DNA from: Nanosynbacter sp963524495
GTDB taxonomy: Bacteria > Patescibacteriota > Saccharimonadia > Saccharimonadales > Saccharimonadaceae
Assembly: GCA_046846435.1 (NCBI GenBank)
Contig: CP128407.1
Location: 744,001-808,000, forward strand
Reading direction: 5' to 3'
Length of the DNA stretch: 64,000 nt
Made by a program: the position numbers and the translations under genes. Below are positions 51,461-59,971 of the stretch, piece after piece (the stretch's first letter is position 1; every line of letters begins with the position of its first letter). Below the pieces are notes generated by a model that worked only from the letters and a program-made list of their open reading frames with translations, was not told where the DNA came from and did no database searches.

Positions 51461-54217
51461 TCAGGTGTCACAATTACCATCTCCGACCATAGTCAACGCC
51501 TGCCGCAAACTCCGCACCGGCGCCGCATATGGTACATTAATTTCTGCAAAATGCTGGCGGGCCGCAGTAATTTTACTTCGCTCATTGGCGCTCAAGTGAT
51601 TATCGTTAATATCATCCGAGCCTTTCGTCTCCGCCACAAAGTAAATCCGCCTATCGCCATCAAATGCCACCGCCCAATCCGGATTATACTTGCCAACCGG
51701 TGTATCAATCTTAAACCAACCCGGTAGCTTAATATAAAACTTAACGTCAGCATTATCCTCCAGCGACCGCATGAATTCACGCTCAACTTCTGAATCAACC
51801 GCCACGTAATCGTAGATGGTTTTTGCCTGGTCGACCACTGCAATTGCCCCACTTTTCATTGCTGCATCATATAGATATGCTTGTAATTCACTATTCTCAA
51901 ACAATGTCATGTCATAATACTCGCCTGTCCTGTGATATTTAATACCATCAACTGCCAGGCGCTGCTTGACACGATTAATCGCCTGGGCTGTTTCATCAAT
52001 CACCTGTTGTGGATTAATAGCCATCTGCTCAAACATCCCCGCCCGATCAAGTACATCAAATATCACCCGGCGGGTCATCTGCGTCCGGAGCTGAATATCC
52101 GCTAATAAATTCGGTATCTTTATCTCGGTTTGGCGCGCTGCATAGGCGTTGAAACCGGTCTCGCGCACCATAAAGCCTCTATCATTATTCATAGAATCAA
52201 TCAGTGTTTTAGTATCAGCGATATTCGGTCTCCTAATAGCGACCTGCGCTAATTCATTAGCCGCCTCCGCTACTAACTTCTCTGTATCAATTGCCACCCG
52301 GTAGGTCGTCTTATGCTTAATTTTATCCCATAATTCCTTAAAGGCCGGGTCAAGCGCCCGTGATTTCTGAAACCTGACAGGTCGCCGATCATCACGATTC
52401 TTGATTCGTCCGCCGAAGTGGATGCCGGTCTCTTCCTCAATCTCCGTCTGAAGCTTGCGGCTAAACTCTGCGTAACTTTCATTGGCCACTACCGTTAGCA
52501 CGTTGACGCTATCATCATGAACTCTCTGCCCATCAACATTAACCGGCAGACGCAGTCCTCGACCGATCTCTTGGCGTTTTTTCATCTGACTCGACGTCTC
52601 GTTAAGCGTACAAATTTGAAAAACGTTGGGGTTATCCCAGCCTTCACGCAGTGCCGAGTGACTAAAGATAAACCGTAACGGCTCGCCGGTATCCAGTAGC
52701 CTTTCCTTATCCTTCATGATCAAGTTATACGCCGTATCATCATCCTTGGTGCGACCACCCTCACCCTTAGTGTCACGAGAATCTTTCCACTGACCACTCT
52801 TGTCTGCCGCAAAGTAGCCATCGTGCACCTCACCCGCCGACAAGCCATTCATCACACCGGTATATTTTGGCTTAGACGATACCTTGACGTAGGCTTCCTC
52901 AAACCACTTAGCAAACTTACCCTTACTGGCGCCATTCGCCGTATATTCACGATAGTTCATGACTTTATCAATAAAGAATAGGCTCAGCACCTTGACGCTA
53001 CTCCCCAGTCGGCGCTGTTTATCAAAGTGATCGTCAATCGTCAGTTCAATCTGTCGCTTGATGATGTCATCATGCAGACTTTCATCACATTGACCAACGT
53101 AGACTACTTTACTATTACTAAACTCGACGCAATCATCACCGTGATTAATCGACTCGACATAGTAGCCGGCATAGACCGAACGTCCCGTCTTCGCCTCCAA
53201 ATCGTCGCCCGGAAACGCCTTGATAGTTTTACGCTGCAAGCCATACTCATCACTTGCATCCACTTCTATCTTGGCGAATGAGCGAGTTTTCGACTGGCGC
53301 TCTAGCGACAATACATTGATATACGCATCATTATAATTATCCTCACTCTGGACACTATGCACCTCTATCTTTTTGACCAAGCCTTTATCATAGGCATCGA
53401 CTGGAGTCAGCCGATAAAGCAAATTGTATAAGTGCTTATGCGTGGCGCTATAGCGCAGCGTGCACAGCGGGCTAAGGCTAGCGATAGCATTCCGCCGTAT
53501 GTCGGTCTCCATATTCTGCGGTTCATCGAGAATAACCACTGGGTGGGTGGCTTTGATAAAGTCGAGCGGCCGCCCATAGTCGCTCTGCCGATTCATCACA
53601 TTCTGTGCCTTGGCGAAGCTATCAATGGTAATCACCATGATCTGCAAGGTATCATTCGTGGCAAACTCACGAGCCTGACCTGTTTTCTTACTATCCCAGA
53701 TGTAGTAGTCCATCTCTGGCTTGTTATATAGATCGGCGAAGTGCTCCCTGGTGATCGCCAAGTTCTTCAGCACGCCTTCACGAATCGCCACGCTCGGCAC
53801 CACGATGATAAACTTCTTCCAGCCATAGCACTGATGTAACTCATAAATCGTCCGCAGATATACGTACGTTTTTCCGGTACCGGTCTCCATCTCGATGGAG
53901 AAGTTCATGCCGTACTTCAGAGATTTTTCGTTAATTTCGAGCGGAAAAGTCATCGGAATACTAAAGCCACCTTCTTTCGTCTCGCTTTTCTCGATACCAT
54001 TTTTCTCTTGAATTTTATGCGTGTTTTTAATTATCTGTGCCGCATCTAGCGTCAAGCTATTTCCCTTGGCGATTGTCGCCTCCAAGCTTAACTGTCTACC
54101 CCGATCCATATGACGAGTTGCACCGTCACTATCCGCTGGTTGCCCAGCAAATACATCCACCACCGCGTTGATGGCATCGAGTTGATATTGTTGGTTAGGG
54201 TCAAATTTTAGTTTCAT
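51461..54217 (-). CDS. res: Type III restriction enzyme, Res subunit
   Basis: 918 residues: SF2 helicase/translocase with Walker A METGTGKT near 112-119, motif II VILDEPQNME, motif V-VI FSHSALREGWDNPNVFQIC and QEIGRGLRLP, and a C-terminal PD-(D/E)xK nuclease (KYNPDWAVAF then VAETKG). Needs Mod for site recognition and cuts after head-to-head translocation. AAAAGGACG precedes the ATG. Here it is separated from mod by the ATPase, a small ORF and a membrane protein gene. Confidence 0.93.
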   Translation of the reverse strand: MKLKFDPNQQYQLDAINAVVDVFAGQPADSDGATRHMDRGRQLSLEATIAKGNSLTLDAAQIIKNTHKIQEKNGIEKSETKEGGFSIPMTFPLEINEKSLKYGMNFSIEMETGTGKTYVYLRTIYELHQCYGWKKFIIVVPSVAIREGVLKNLAITREHFADLYNKPEMDYYIWDSKKTGQAREFATNDTLQIMVITIDSFAKAQNVMNRQSDYGRPLDFIKATHPVVILDEPQNMETDIRRNAIASLSPLCTLRYSATHKHLYNLLYRLTPVDAYDKGLVKKIEVHSVQSEDNYNDAYINVLSLERQSKTRSFAKIEVDASDEYGLQRKTIKAFPGDDLEAKTGRSVYAGYYVESINHGDDCVEFSNSKVVYVGQCDESLHDDIIKRQIELTIDDHFDKQRRLGSSVKVLSLFFIDKVMNYREYTANGASKGKFAKWFEEAYVKVSSKPKYTGVMNGLSAGEVHDGYFAADKSGQWKDSRDTKGEGGRTKDDDTAYNLIMKDKERLLDTGEPLRFIFSHSALREGWDNPNVFQICTLNETSSQMKKRQEIGRGLRLPVNVDGQRVHDDSVNVLTVVANESYAEFSRKLQTEIEEETGIHFGGRIKNRDDRRPVRFQKSRALDPAFKELWDKIKHKTTYRVAIDTEKLVAEAANELAQVAIRRPNIADTKTLIDSMNNDRGFMVRETGFNAYAARQTEIKIPNLLADIQLRTQMTRRVIFDVLDRAGMFEQMAINPQQVIDETAQAINRVKQRLAVDGIKYHRTGEYYDMTLFENSELQAYLYDAAMKSGAIAVVDQAKTIYDYVAVDSEVEREFMRSLEDNADVKFYIKLPGWFKIDTPVGKYNPDWAVAFDGDRRIYFVAETKGSDDINDNHLSANERSKITAARQHFAEINVPYAAPVRSLRQALTMVGDGNCDT

Positions 54218-54262
54218 TAAAGCATCGTCCTTTTAATTAACAAATCTCATATTAATATAGTC

Positions 54263-55006
54263 TTATGATGCATTTTTAATCCTATTATCTTTCAAACCAT
54301 CTTCTGTAATAATTCGCCTTCTCTCGTCCAAGTCTATAACTTTTTTGGTTTTATCCATCGGTTCTGCGACTAATTTATTATAAACATGCTTAAGTACGTC
54401 TTCTACACAATAACCAAACGCCCCAATTTCATCTATCATTTCGTTGGTATCGTTCAATAGCCACTCATATTGATGTATTGTTGTATGCTCAATATCCAAA
54501 GTAGTCCATTTATTTATTATTTTTTGTATTCTATCATTTAAGTCATGATAGACTAGCCAGAGAGCGTTATATATTTTTGAGTTGTCCCCAAAATCAGCTC
54601 CGCTCATATCTAAAATCCTAGTAAGCTCTAAAATACTGTACTGAAGTTTATACGCCTCATCTACTATCTTCTGTGTCGGCTCAAGCCAACCATCAAGTAA
54701 TTTTATTCTCTCTTCTATAGTCGGTTCGTTATAACCTGCTTGTCCATGCCATTTATTTAAGATATTTGCAATTATCCTTACATGTTCTCTTATAGCACTA
54801 ATAAATGATGAGTTTTTTGATGATATCTCATTAATAGAACGAAGGACCTTTTCGTATATTGTATAGTTAGTCGACATAATGGTAGATAGTTTTACTTGCT
54901 CTATGGTATCTTTACGTGCTTTATCCCAACCTTTTATGGTTAATAGTAATGAAAAAAACGCACATATTGAAATTACGATTTGACAAAAGTCTGCTATATC
55001 TTTCAC
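54263..55006 (-). CDS. Membrane-anchored helical protein in the restriction operon
   Basis: 247 residues, not recognised. One N-terminal membrane helix (ADFCQIVISICAFFSLLLTI), then an entirely helical cytoplasmic domain (LSTIMSTNYTIYEKVLRSIN, HVRIIANILNKW, and so on). The GTG start at 55006 overlaps the stop of a 38-codon ORF as GTGA and has GGAGAC 7 nt upstream; the frame upstream to 55087 starts only with TTG and is unlikely. Low GC. It looks like a membrane effector or sensor inserted between ATPase and res. Confidence 0.6.
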   Translation of the reverse strand: MKDIADFCQIVISICAFFSLLLTIKGWDKARKDTIEQVKLSTIMSTNYTIYEKVLRSINEISSKNSSFISAIREHVRIIANILNKWHGQAGYNEPTIEERIKLLDGWLEPTQKIVDEAYKLQYSILELTRILDMSGADFGDNSKIYNALWLVYHDLNDRIQKIINKWTTLDIEHTTIHQYEWLLNDTNEMIDEIGAFGYCVEDVLKHVYNKLVAEPMDKTKKVIDLDERRRIITEDGLKDNRIKNAS

Positions 55007-55119
55007 TGTACCGTCTCCACAAAATTCGGAAATCCCGGATTTTCTATATATATGCCCAAGCCCCCCAGACAACCCACTATAGTGCAAGCTACCTGGTTTT
55101 TCTGGATAGCTGGATTCAT
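55003..55119 (-). CDS. Candidate 38-residue hydrophobic protein
   Basis: ATG at 55119 preceded by AAGGGG, 38 codons to TGA, which overlaps the GTG of the next gene (GTGA). The centre VACTIVGCLGGLGIYI is a Gly-rich hydrophobic helix with G-x3-G spacing and two cysteines. The 4-nt overlap is the usual sign of translational coupling. Could be a small membrane partner or antitoxin-like peptide. Confidence 0.5.
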   Translation of the reverse strand: MNPAIQKNQVACTIVGCLGGLGIYIENPGFPNFVETVQ

Positions 55120-55136
55120 ATTAAACTTACCCCTTC

Positions 55137-55153
55137 TAGACAGCGGCTGTCTA
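55137..55153. promoter_or_regulatory. 17-bp palindrome before the small ORF
   Basis: TAGACAGC-G-GCTGTCTA, a perfect inverted repeat 18 nt upstream of the 38-codon ORF. Its one-base centre suits an operator for a dimeric regulator better than a hairpin. A TATACA stretch lies upstream on the minus strand. Confidence 0.5.
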
Positions 55154-55180
55154 TCATTAGCGATTTTGTATAACAGATAA

Positions 55181-56623
55181 TTAGACGTTACCAGAGCCTG
55201 ATTCACTTTGATATTCTCCTATTATACGTCCTCTTAAAAACTCAATGGATTCCTGTAAATTATCCATTATAAATTGATCTGTACAATATTCATTTTCTTT
55301 ATTTTCTTTATGGTGAAATGCATTGCGCAAGACGGAATGTATAGTTAATCTATCTATTCTACCGTTGTCTCTCTTCCAATTATATTTCTCAGCATCAGTA
55401 ACATCAAATGTTCTATCTAACGCACTTGGGCTAGACTCACCTCTAAGATAGGACAACTGGCCATATAGCTCGTTATGATACTCAAGAGTAGGATAGTTGA
55501 AGGCGAGATAATTTATTTCAGCAGGAGTAGCTCTAGGGAGAAGCGCTTCTTCGATCTCTACGTTTACGACACCACCATCAGTATCTTTCTTTAGCAGATG
55601 CTTCTTAGTGTTGCCACTGGCATCAGCGAGAAAAAGCTCATGCACGAAAATTGGTGAATGAGAGGTTATAAATACCTGGACAGACTTCGACAACTCCATT
55701 ATTTCCTGCACGAGTATCTGCTGCAAAGAAGGATGCAGGTGCATTTCTGCTTCGTCAATCATAACAATTAAATCATGCCTTTTCGTTTTAGCTACTTCTT
55801 TCTTAACCAAAAGCGCTAACAATAATTGATACCCTTTTCCCATCCTATCTATAGAAACATAATTATTCTCATCGATTTTCTGTGCCAGGAAGGACCTTGA
55901 AAAAAGCTCGCTGTTATCAACGTGTCTTAATTCTATCTTTAGATTCGTCAACTCATTAAATTTTTTTACAGAACTACTTAACACTGTACTCTTATTAACT
56001 TTAGCTAACTCACCATTTACCGTGCCATTAACGTCCGACTTATCATCTACATCTCTGACGTAATGATAATTCAAGTGTTCCAGAGTGCGGTCAAACTCAG
56101 TTTTATTAGACATCCCCGAAACTATAGAACCAATCCGAAAGTCCACATCTATTATCTGGTATTCTTGATTATATCGTGCTTCCCCGTAAGTGCCTTTTAG
56201 ATCGGCACGCAAGTCAGGTTTACCTTCTTCAATTTCATCAGACAATAGTAAATTCTGTGTAACAACCATCCTGTCAAGTGAACCGCTTGATCTTTCTCGT
56301 AAATGTCCTTTGAAACACAATCCATTTGCTCGAAACTCGCCACTATATAACTTTTTAGCCGTAAAGTCAGCATTGGCTTTAGCAGTAATAACAGCCCTTG
56401 AGTTTGCTTTGTGCATATCATGCAACGAAAAGCTATCAACTTTATAGCTTCCTAGGACAAGTGCTATAGCATCAAGAATTGATGTCTTACCGCATCCATT
56501 TTCTCCTAAAATAACATTTAGTCCACTCCCCAAATTAGTATTATCTGGTACAGCGATATTTTTAAGACTAAAATTGTCAAAACCTCGATAATTCTCTATC
56601 TCTAGTTCACGAATAAACATCAC
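55181..56623 (-). CDS. AAA/OLD-like ATPase with C-terminal R-x4-H motif
   Basis: 480 residues. N-terminal half of an SMC-like ATPase: LEIENYRGFDNFSL, Walker A GENGCGKTS (40-48), a coiled or inserted middle, a YVSIDRMGKGYQLLLALL signature region, Walker B LIVMIDEAEMHLHPSL, and the D-loop/H-switch VFITSHSP. No TOPRIM domain follows, unlike OLD nucleases. The last 60 residues carry LRNAFHHKEN (433-438 R-x4-H), similar to the HEPN RNase signature. Its ATG overlaps the mod stop (ATGA). AT-rich. Likely an effector or regulator tied to the type III system. Confidence 0.8.
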   Translation of the reverse strand: MMFIRELEIENYRGFDNFSLKNIAVPDNTNLGSGLNVILGENGCGKTSILDAIALVLGSYKVDSFSLHDMHKANSRAVITAKANADFTAKKLYSGEFRANGLCFKGHLRERSSGSLDRMVVTQNLLLSDEIEEGKPDLRADLKGTYGEARYNQEYQIIDVDFRIGSIVSGMSNKTEFDRTLEHLNYHYVRDVDDKSDVNGTVNGELAKVNKSTVLSSSVKKFNELTNLKIELRHVDNSELFSRSFLAQKIDENNYVSIDRMGKGYQLLLALLVKKEVAKTKRHDLIVMIDEAEMHLHPSLQQILVQEIMELSKSVQVFITSHSPIFVHELFLADASGNTKKHLLKKDTDGGVVNVEIEEALLPRATPAEINYLAFNYPTLEYHNELYGQLSYLRGESSPSALDRTFDVTDAEKYNWKRDNGRIDRLTIHSVLRNAFHHKENKENEYCTDQFIMDNLQESIEFLRGRIIGEYQSESGSGNV

Positions 56624-58512
56624 ACCACCTCCACTTCTACACCTTGGCGTTCAGCTTGCAGAAGCAGGTTTACTTTTAGATTTATGTCGTCACCAAAAGC
56701 TCGATCGAGGAGGATGATGGATGATGGTTTGGTGGCGAGGATGGCTGTAAATAACTCCTCTGTCATGGAGTGCGCCAGGCAAATGACGAGCTTCTCGGAC
56801 GGGATGAAGCAGAAGTCGTCATACTGATCTATCTGCACCAGCGGCGAGATACCACGCTTGAGCAGGAGTTCGATTAGCAGGTCGTCGTCAGTCGTACCCT
56901 CCTCAAGCGGGTCAAGGTTAGCGAGCGCCTGCTGGCGAATCTCCTCCGGGTCGGAAACCAGCTCGTTCCACTGCTTAAAATTACTATCACCCACCCGATA
57001 CGCCCGAAAACCAAGGTCAAGCGGGACATTGCGAGATGCTAGCTTGTCCGCCTGGTCTGCCCGGATTTTGGCGCCCGCTCGACGGATACGCTCACGAGCA
57101 ATGTCAGCAATAGTATGATAGCCGACTTTATACGCCTCCGACTTCTCATCAGTCAGCTCAGGTAGCTGCACGCAAATCCAGCGGCGATTGCCGCCGTCTT
57201 CAGCGTTAAGTTCGTCGACAGCATGAGCTGTCGTGCCAGAGCCAGAGAAGAAATCAAGAACGATATCGTCGCCAGTACACCCAAACTCTAATAAGTATTT
57301 CATAAGCCGCACTGACTTTGGGTTGTTAAAGAAAGCGCCGTCCAGAAGTTGCATAACTTCCTTGGTTCCGCTGTCATTCATGCCGACCAGGCTCTTTGGG
57401 AGAACTGATATAGGCGCACCCTTTGCCGCTCCAAGATACTTCTTGATATAAATATTCCATGACGCACGATCTCCATTCTCAGTGACAAGCGGACTTGTTT
57501 TAGTCTTCTTAAAGACTACCAGATCATCTTTCAATGCTTTTTCAAAGCGCTGCCTAATAAAACGAAATATATAACCTTGTTTTGGTTGAACTTTTTCACC
57601 GTCAGGACACTCAATAAAGTACTTTTGATTGACTCCTTCGGATGGATTCCGCCATGCAAAATCTTTTTCTCTATAAAGACCTTTTTCATCCTTGCATTTA
57701 TACTGAGAGACAGCCTCATTTGATAGTGGTGCCCAAAAGCTATCTATATTATCAAGCGACCTGCCATAACATAATATATATTGGTGCGCATAGTTTACAA
57801 ACTTCGATCTAATACCACCGCCAGTAGCCGAATTCCAAACTAACTGCGCTACAAAATTCTCCTCCCCAAATATCTCGTTCATCATCAGACGGAGGTTGTG
57901 GACTTCGTTGTCGTCGATAGAGACGAAGATGACACCGTCTTGGCTGAGCAGGTTGCGTGCCAGGAAGAGACGTGGATACATCATGTTCAGCCAGTTGCTG
58001 TGCTTATGCCCGCCGGTATTGGTACGCAAGCCGTCATCCCGCACAACATTACCCTCGTCATCAGTAATTCCCGTCTCCGCCTCATAACTGCGTCGTGTCT
58101 GCTTGAAATCGTCATTGTAGATAAAATCATTGCCAGTGTTGTAGGGTGGATCAATATAGATCATCTTGACCTTGCCATAATACGCCTTATGTAAGATCTT
58201 TAGCGCCGCCAGGTTGTCACCCTCGATAAACATATTGCCCGTCGTATCCCAATCGACAGAGTTCGCCTGGTCGGGGTAGAGCGTCTGGACGGTCTTCTCT
58301 TGGATGGTAGCGAAGACATCACTCTTGCCCTTCCAGCTAAGCCCGTAGCGCTCACCCAAATCAACCGCCTCACCCAGAGTCGCCTGGAGCTTCTGCCAGT
58401 CAATTTTGCCTTCGGTAACTACCTCGGGGAAAAGCTCTTTGAGTTTGTTAATTTGGCTGATTTGTATATCATCATTATATACACTAACCCGACTATCATC
58501 CCTATTATCCAT
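56620..58512 (-). CDS. mod: Type III adenine-specific DNA methyltransferase, Mod subunit
   Basis: 630 residues, beta-class amino-methyltransferase: catalytic IYIDPPYNTGNDFIYNDDF near 115-130 precedes the SAM motif VLDFFSGSGTTAHAV near 420, with a variable target-recognition region between. The N-terminus KLKELFPEVVTEGKIDWQKL and C-terminus SIILLDRAFGDDINLKVNLL are typical of Mod. It methylates one strand of an asymmetric site and guides Res. First gene of the restriction operon. A TATAAT box lies 10 nt before the ATG. Confidence 0.95.
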   Translation of the reverse strand: MDNRDDSRVSVYNDDIQISQINKLKELFPEVVTEGKIDWQKLQATLGEAVDLGERYGLSWKGKSDVFATIQEKTVQTLYPDQANSVDWDTTGNMFIEGDNLAALKILHKAYYGKVKMIYIDPPYNTGNDFIYNDDFKQTRRSYEAETGITDDEGNVVRDDGLRTNTGGHKHSNWLNMMYPRLFLARNLLSQDGVIFVSIDDNEVHNLRLMMNEIFGEENFVAQLVWNSATGGGIRSKFVNYAHQYILCYGRSLDNIDSFWAPLSNEAVSQYKCKDEKGLYREKDFAWRNPSEGVNQKYFIECPDGEKVQPKQGYIFRFIRQRFEKALKDDLVVFKKTKTSPLVTENGDRASWNIYIKKYLGAAKGAPISVLPKSLVGMNDSGTKEVMQLLDGAFFNNPKSVRLMKYLLEFGCTGDDIVLDFFSGSGTTAHAVDELNAEDGGNRRWICVQLPELTDEKSEAYKVGYHTIADIARERIRRAGAKIRADQADKLASRNVPLDLGFRAYRVGDSNFKQWNELVSDPEEIRQQALANLDPLEEGTTDDDLLIELLLKRGISPLVQIDQYDDFCFIPSEKLVICLAHSMTEELFTAILATKPSSIILLDRAFGDDINLKVNLLLQAERQGVEVEVV

Positions 58513-58554
58513 ATCACAACTTATTATACTACAGGCGCTATCAATTAGATGTAT

Positions 58555-59274
58555 CTAAGTGTTGACCGCTTTTTGTAATTTATTGTAAACAACCTCGTCA
58601 TTTGCAGAGTGGTATTTACAATGGATGAGCTTTTCAGAATACATCAGGGCTTCTTCCAGATTTTTATATTTCTTACTTTCAGACACTAGTTTGCGATAAT
58701 TTTTTACTAAAAGTTTCTCTAACTCCCACTTTGGTCTCCAGTCTTCTATTTTATATTCTATCAATCTTTTTTCTAACTGTGATATGATATCAATTGATTT
58801 CAAATATCTTGATTGTTTATAATACAGATCAGCTAAAAAATACAAATCATGAGTATAGTAGACAATATTGTTAAAAGCAAAGTTTAAGAATACTTCTGCC
58901 TTTTCTAGATCTCTTATAGATGGGTTTTCTACAAGTACTCTCCCTAGGCTTAATGCTATATCTACTTGACAGAAAAAATTACTGCTATCTATATCCGATA
59001 GAGGTAGTTTGACTCTTTCTGCATCTAAAAATGCTAATTCATAACATATTGCTGATTTTTGAGCTAAACCTCTCCTAGTGTCTCCAGCTGTCATAAATGG
59101 TTTATTTAGGCGATCATAAGCCTGAGCTAGTAGAAAATTTACTTTCATACTGTTTTTACTCGCATGAAGATAAAATATCGTATTTAGAGCCATTATTTCG
59201 TTATCCATTTCATCGTAATTACGAAGAATTATCTCAATTTTTTCGGATTCGGTCAGAATGGGCTCGTTCATCAT
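58555..59274 (-). CDS. TPR-like helical protein coupled to radC
   Basis: 239 residues, all helical, with repeated 30-40-residue helix pairs (for example MKVNFLLAQAYDRL, DLEKAEVFLNFAFNN, LYFLADLYYKQSRY) like tetratricopeptide repeats. The ATG overlaps the radC stop (ATGATG) and TAGGAGAG precedes it, so the two are translated together. AT-rich. Not recognised as a named family; a protein-protein scaffold is likely. Confidence 0.65.
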   Translation of the reverse strand: MMNEPILTESEKIEIILRNYDEMDNEIMALNTIFYLHASKNSMKVNFLLAQAYDRLNKPFMTAGDTRRGLAQKSAICYELAFLDAERVKLPLSDIDSSNFFCQVDIALSLGRVLVENPSIRDLEKAEVFLNFAFNNIVYYTHDLYFLADLYYKQSRYLKSIDIISQLEKRLIEYKIEDWRPKWELEKLLVKNYRKLVSESKKYKNLEEALMYSEKLIHCKYHSANDEVVYNKLQKAVNT

Positions 59275-59915
59275 AGCACTCTCCTATGACTATTTTTAGT
59301 AACGATAATATGGTCATTAAGCGTAATACCGAGAAGATTTCCAGACTCGGCGAGTCTGGCGGTGACGTCCTTGTCAGCCTGACTCGCCTCCAAACCCCCG
59401 CTCGGATGATTATGTGCCACGATAATCGAGGCAGCGCGATCGGCGATGGCATCGGCGAAAACTTCGCGCGGGTGCACCAGGCTGGCGGTCAGTGTGCCAA
59501 TGGTCACTACCCGTTTGGCGATCAAACGATTCGCACCATCCAGCGTCAGACAGACAAAATATTCTTGCTTTTTGTCGCGAATATCGGTCAGCAGCTCAAC
59601 CGCTTTCTCTGGACTGTCAATAATTGGCTGATCGCTATCCAGCAAGTACCGCCGCGCCAGTTCCAAACTTGCCAAAATCACCGGGATTTTCGCTTCGCCC
59701 AAACCAATCACGCTCCGTAAATCATCATACGAAACATCACCGCCTTTTTGACGCAAAATTTTCAGCACTTCGCGTGCAATTTTACCAACATCGGCCCGAG
59801 CATTGCCGCTGCCAATAATCGCCATCAACAGCTCCAAATCGCTCAGCCGCGCCGTACCGTAACGCGCCAATTTCTCGCGGGGACGGTCGTTAGGGTGGCG
59901 GTCAGAGATTCTCAT
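59271..59915 (-). CDS. radC: RadC-family JAB1/MPN metalloprotein
   Basis: 214 residues. N-terminal helix-hairpin region (LGEAKIPVILASLELARRYL), then the JAMM metal motif HNHPSGG...SQAD near 165-178 and an LNDHIIVTKNSH end. Full RadC length. Despite the name its repair role is doubtful; RadC genes are frequent in restriction and phage-defence islands. It starts the radC-TPR pair next to the type III operon. Confidence 0.92.
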   Translation of the reverse strand: MRISDRHPNDRPREKLARYGTARLSDLELLMAIIGSGNARADVGKIAREVLKILRQKGGDVSYDDLRSVIGLGEAKIPVILASLELARRYLLDSDQPIIDSPEKAVELLTDIRDKKQEYFVCLTLDGANRLIAKRVVTIGTLTASLVHPREVFADAIADRAASIIVAHNHPSGGLEASQADKDVTARLAESGNLLGITLNDHIIVTKNSHRRVL

Positions 59916-59921
59916 ATAGAC

Positions 59922-59927
59922 AGTATA
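59922..59927 (-). promoter_or_regulatory. Leaderless-type -10 box of radC
   Basis: TATACT preceded by TGC, spacer GTCTAT (6 nt), ATG at 59915. Confidence 0.6.
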
Positions 59928-59971
59928 GCAAGCACCCTAACTAAACTAAAGTTGTCAGGCTGCACGCATAC

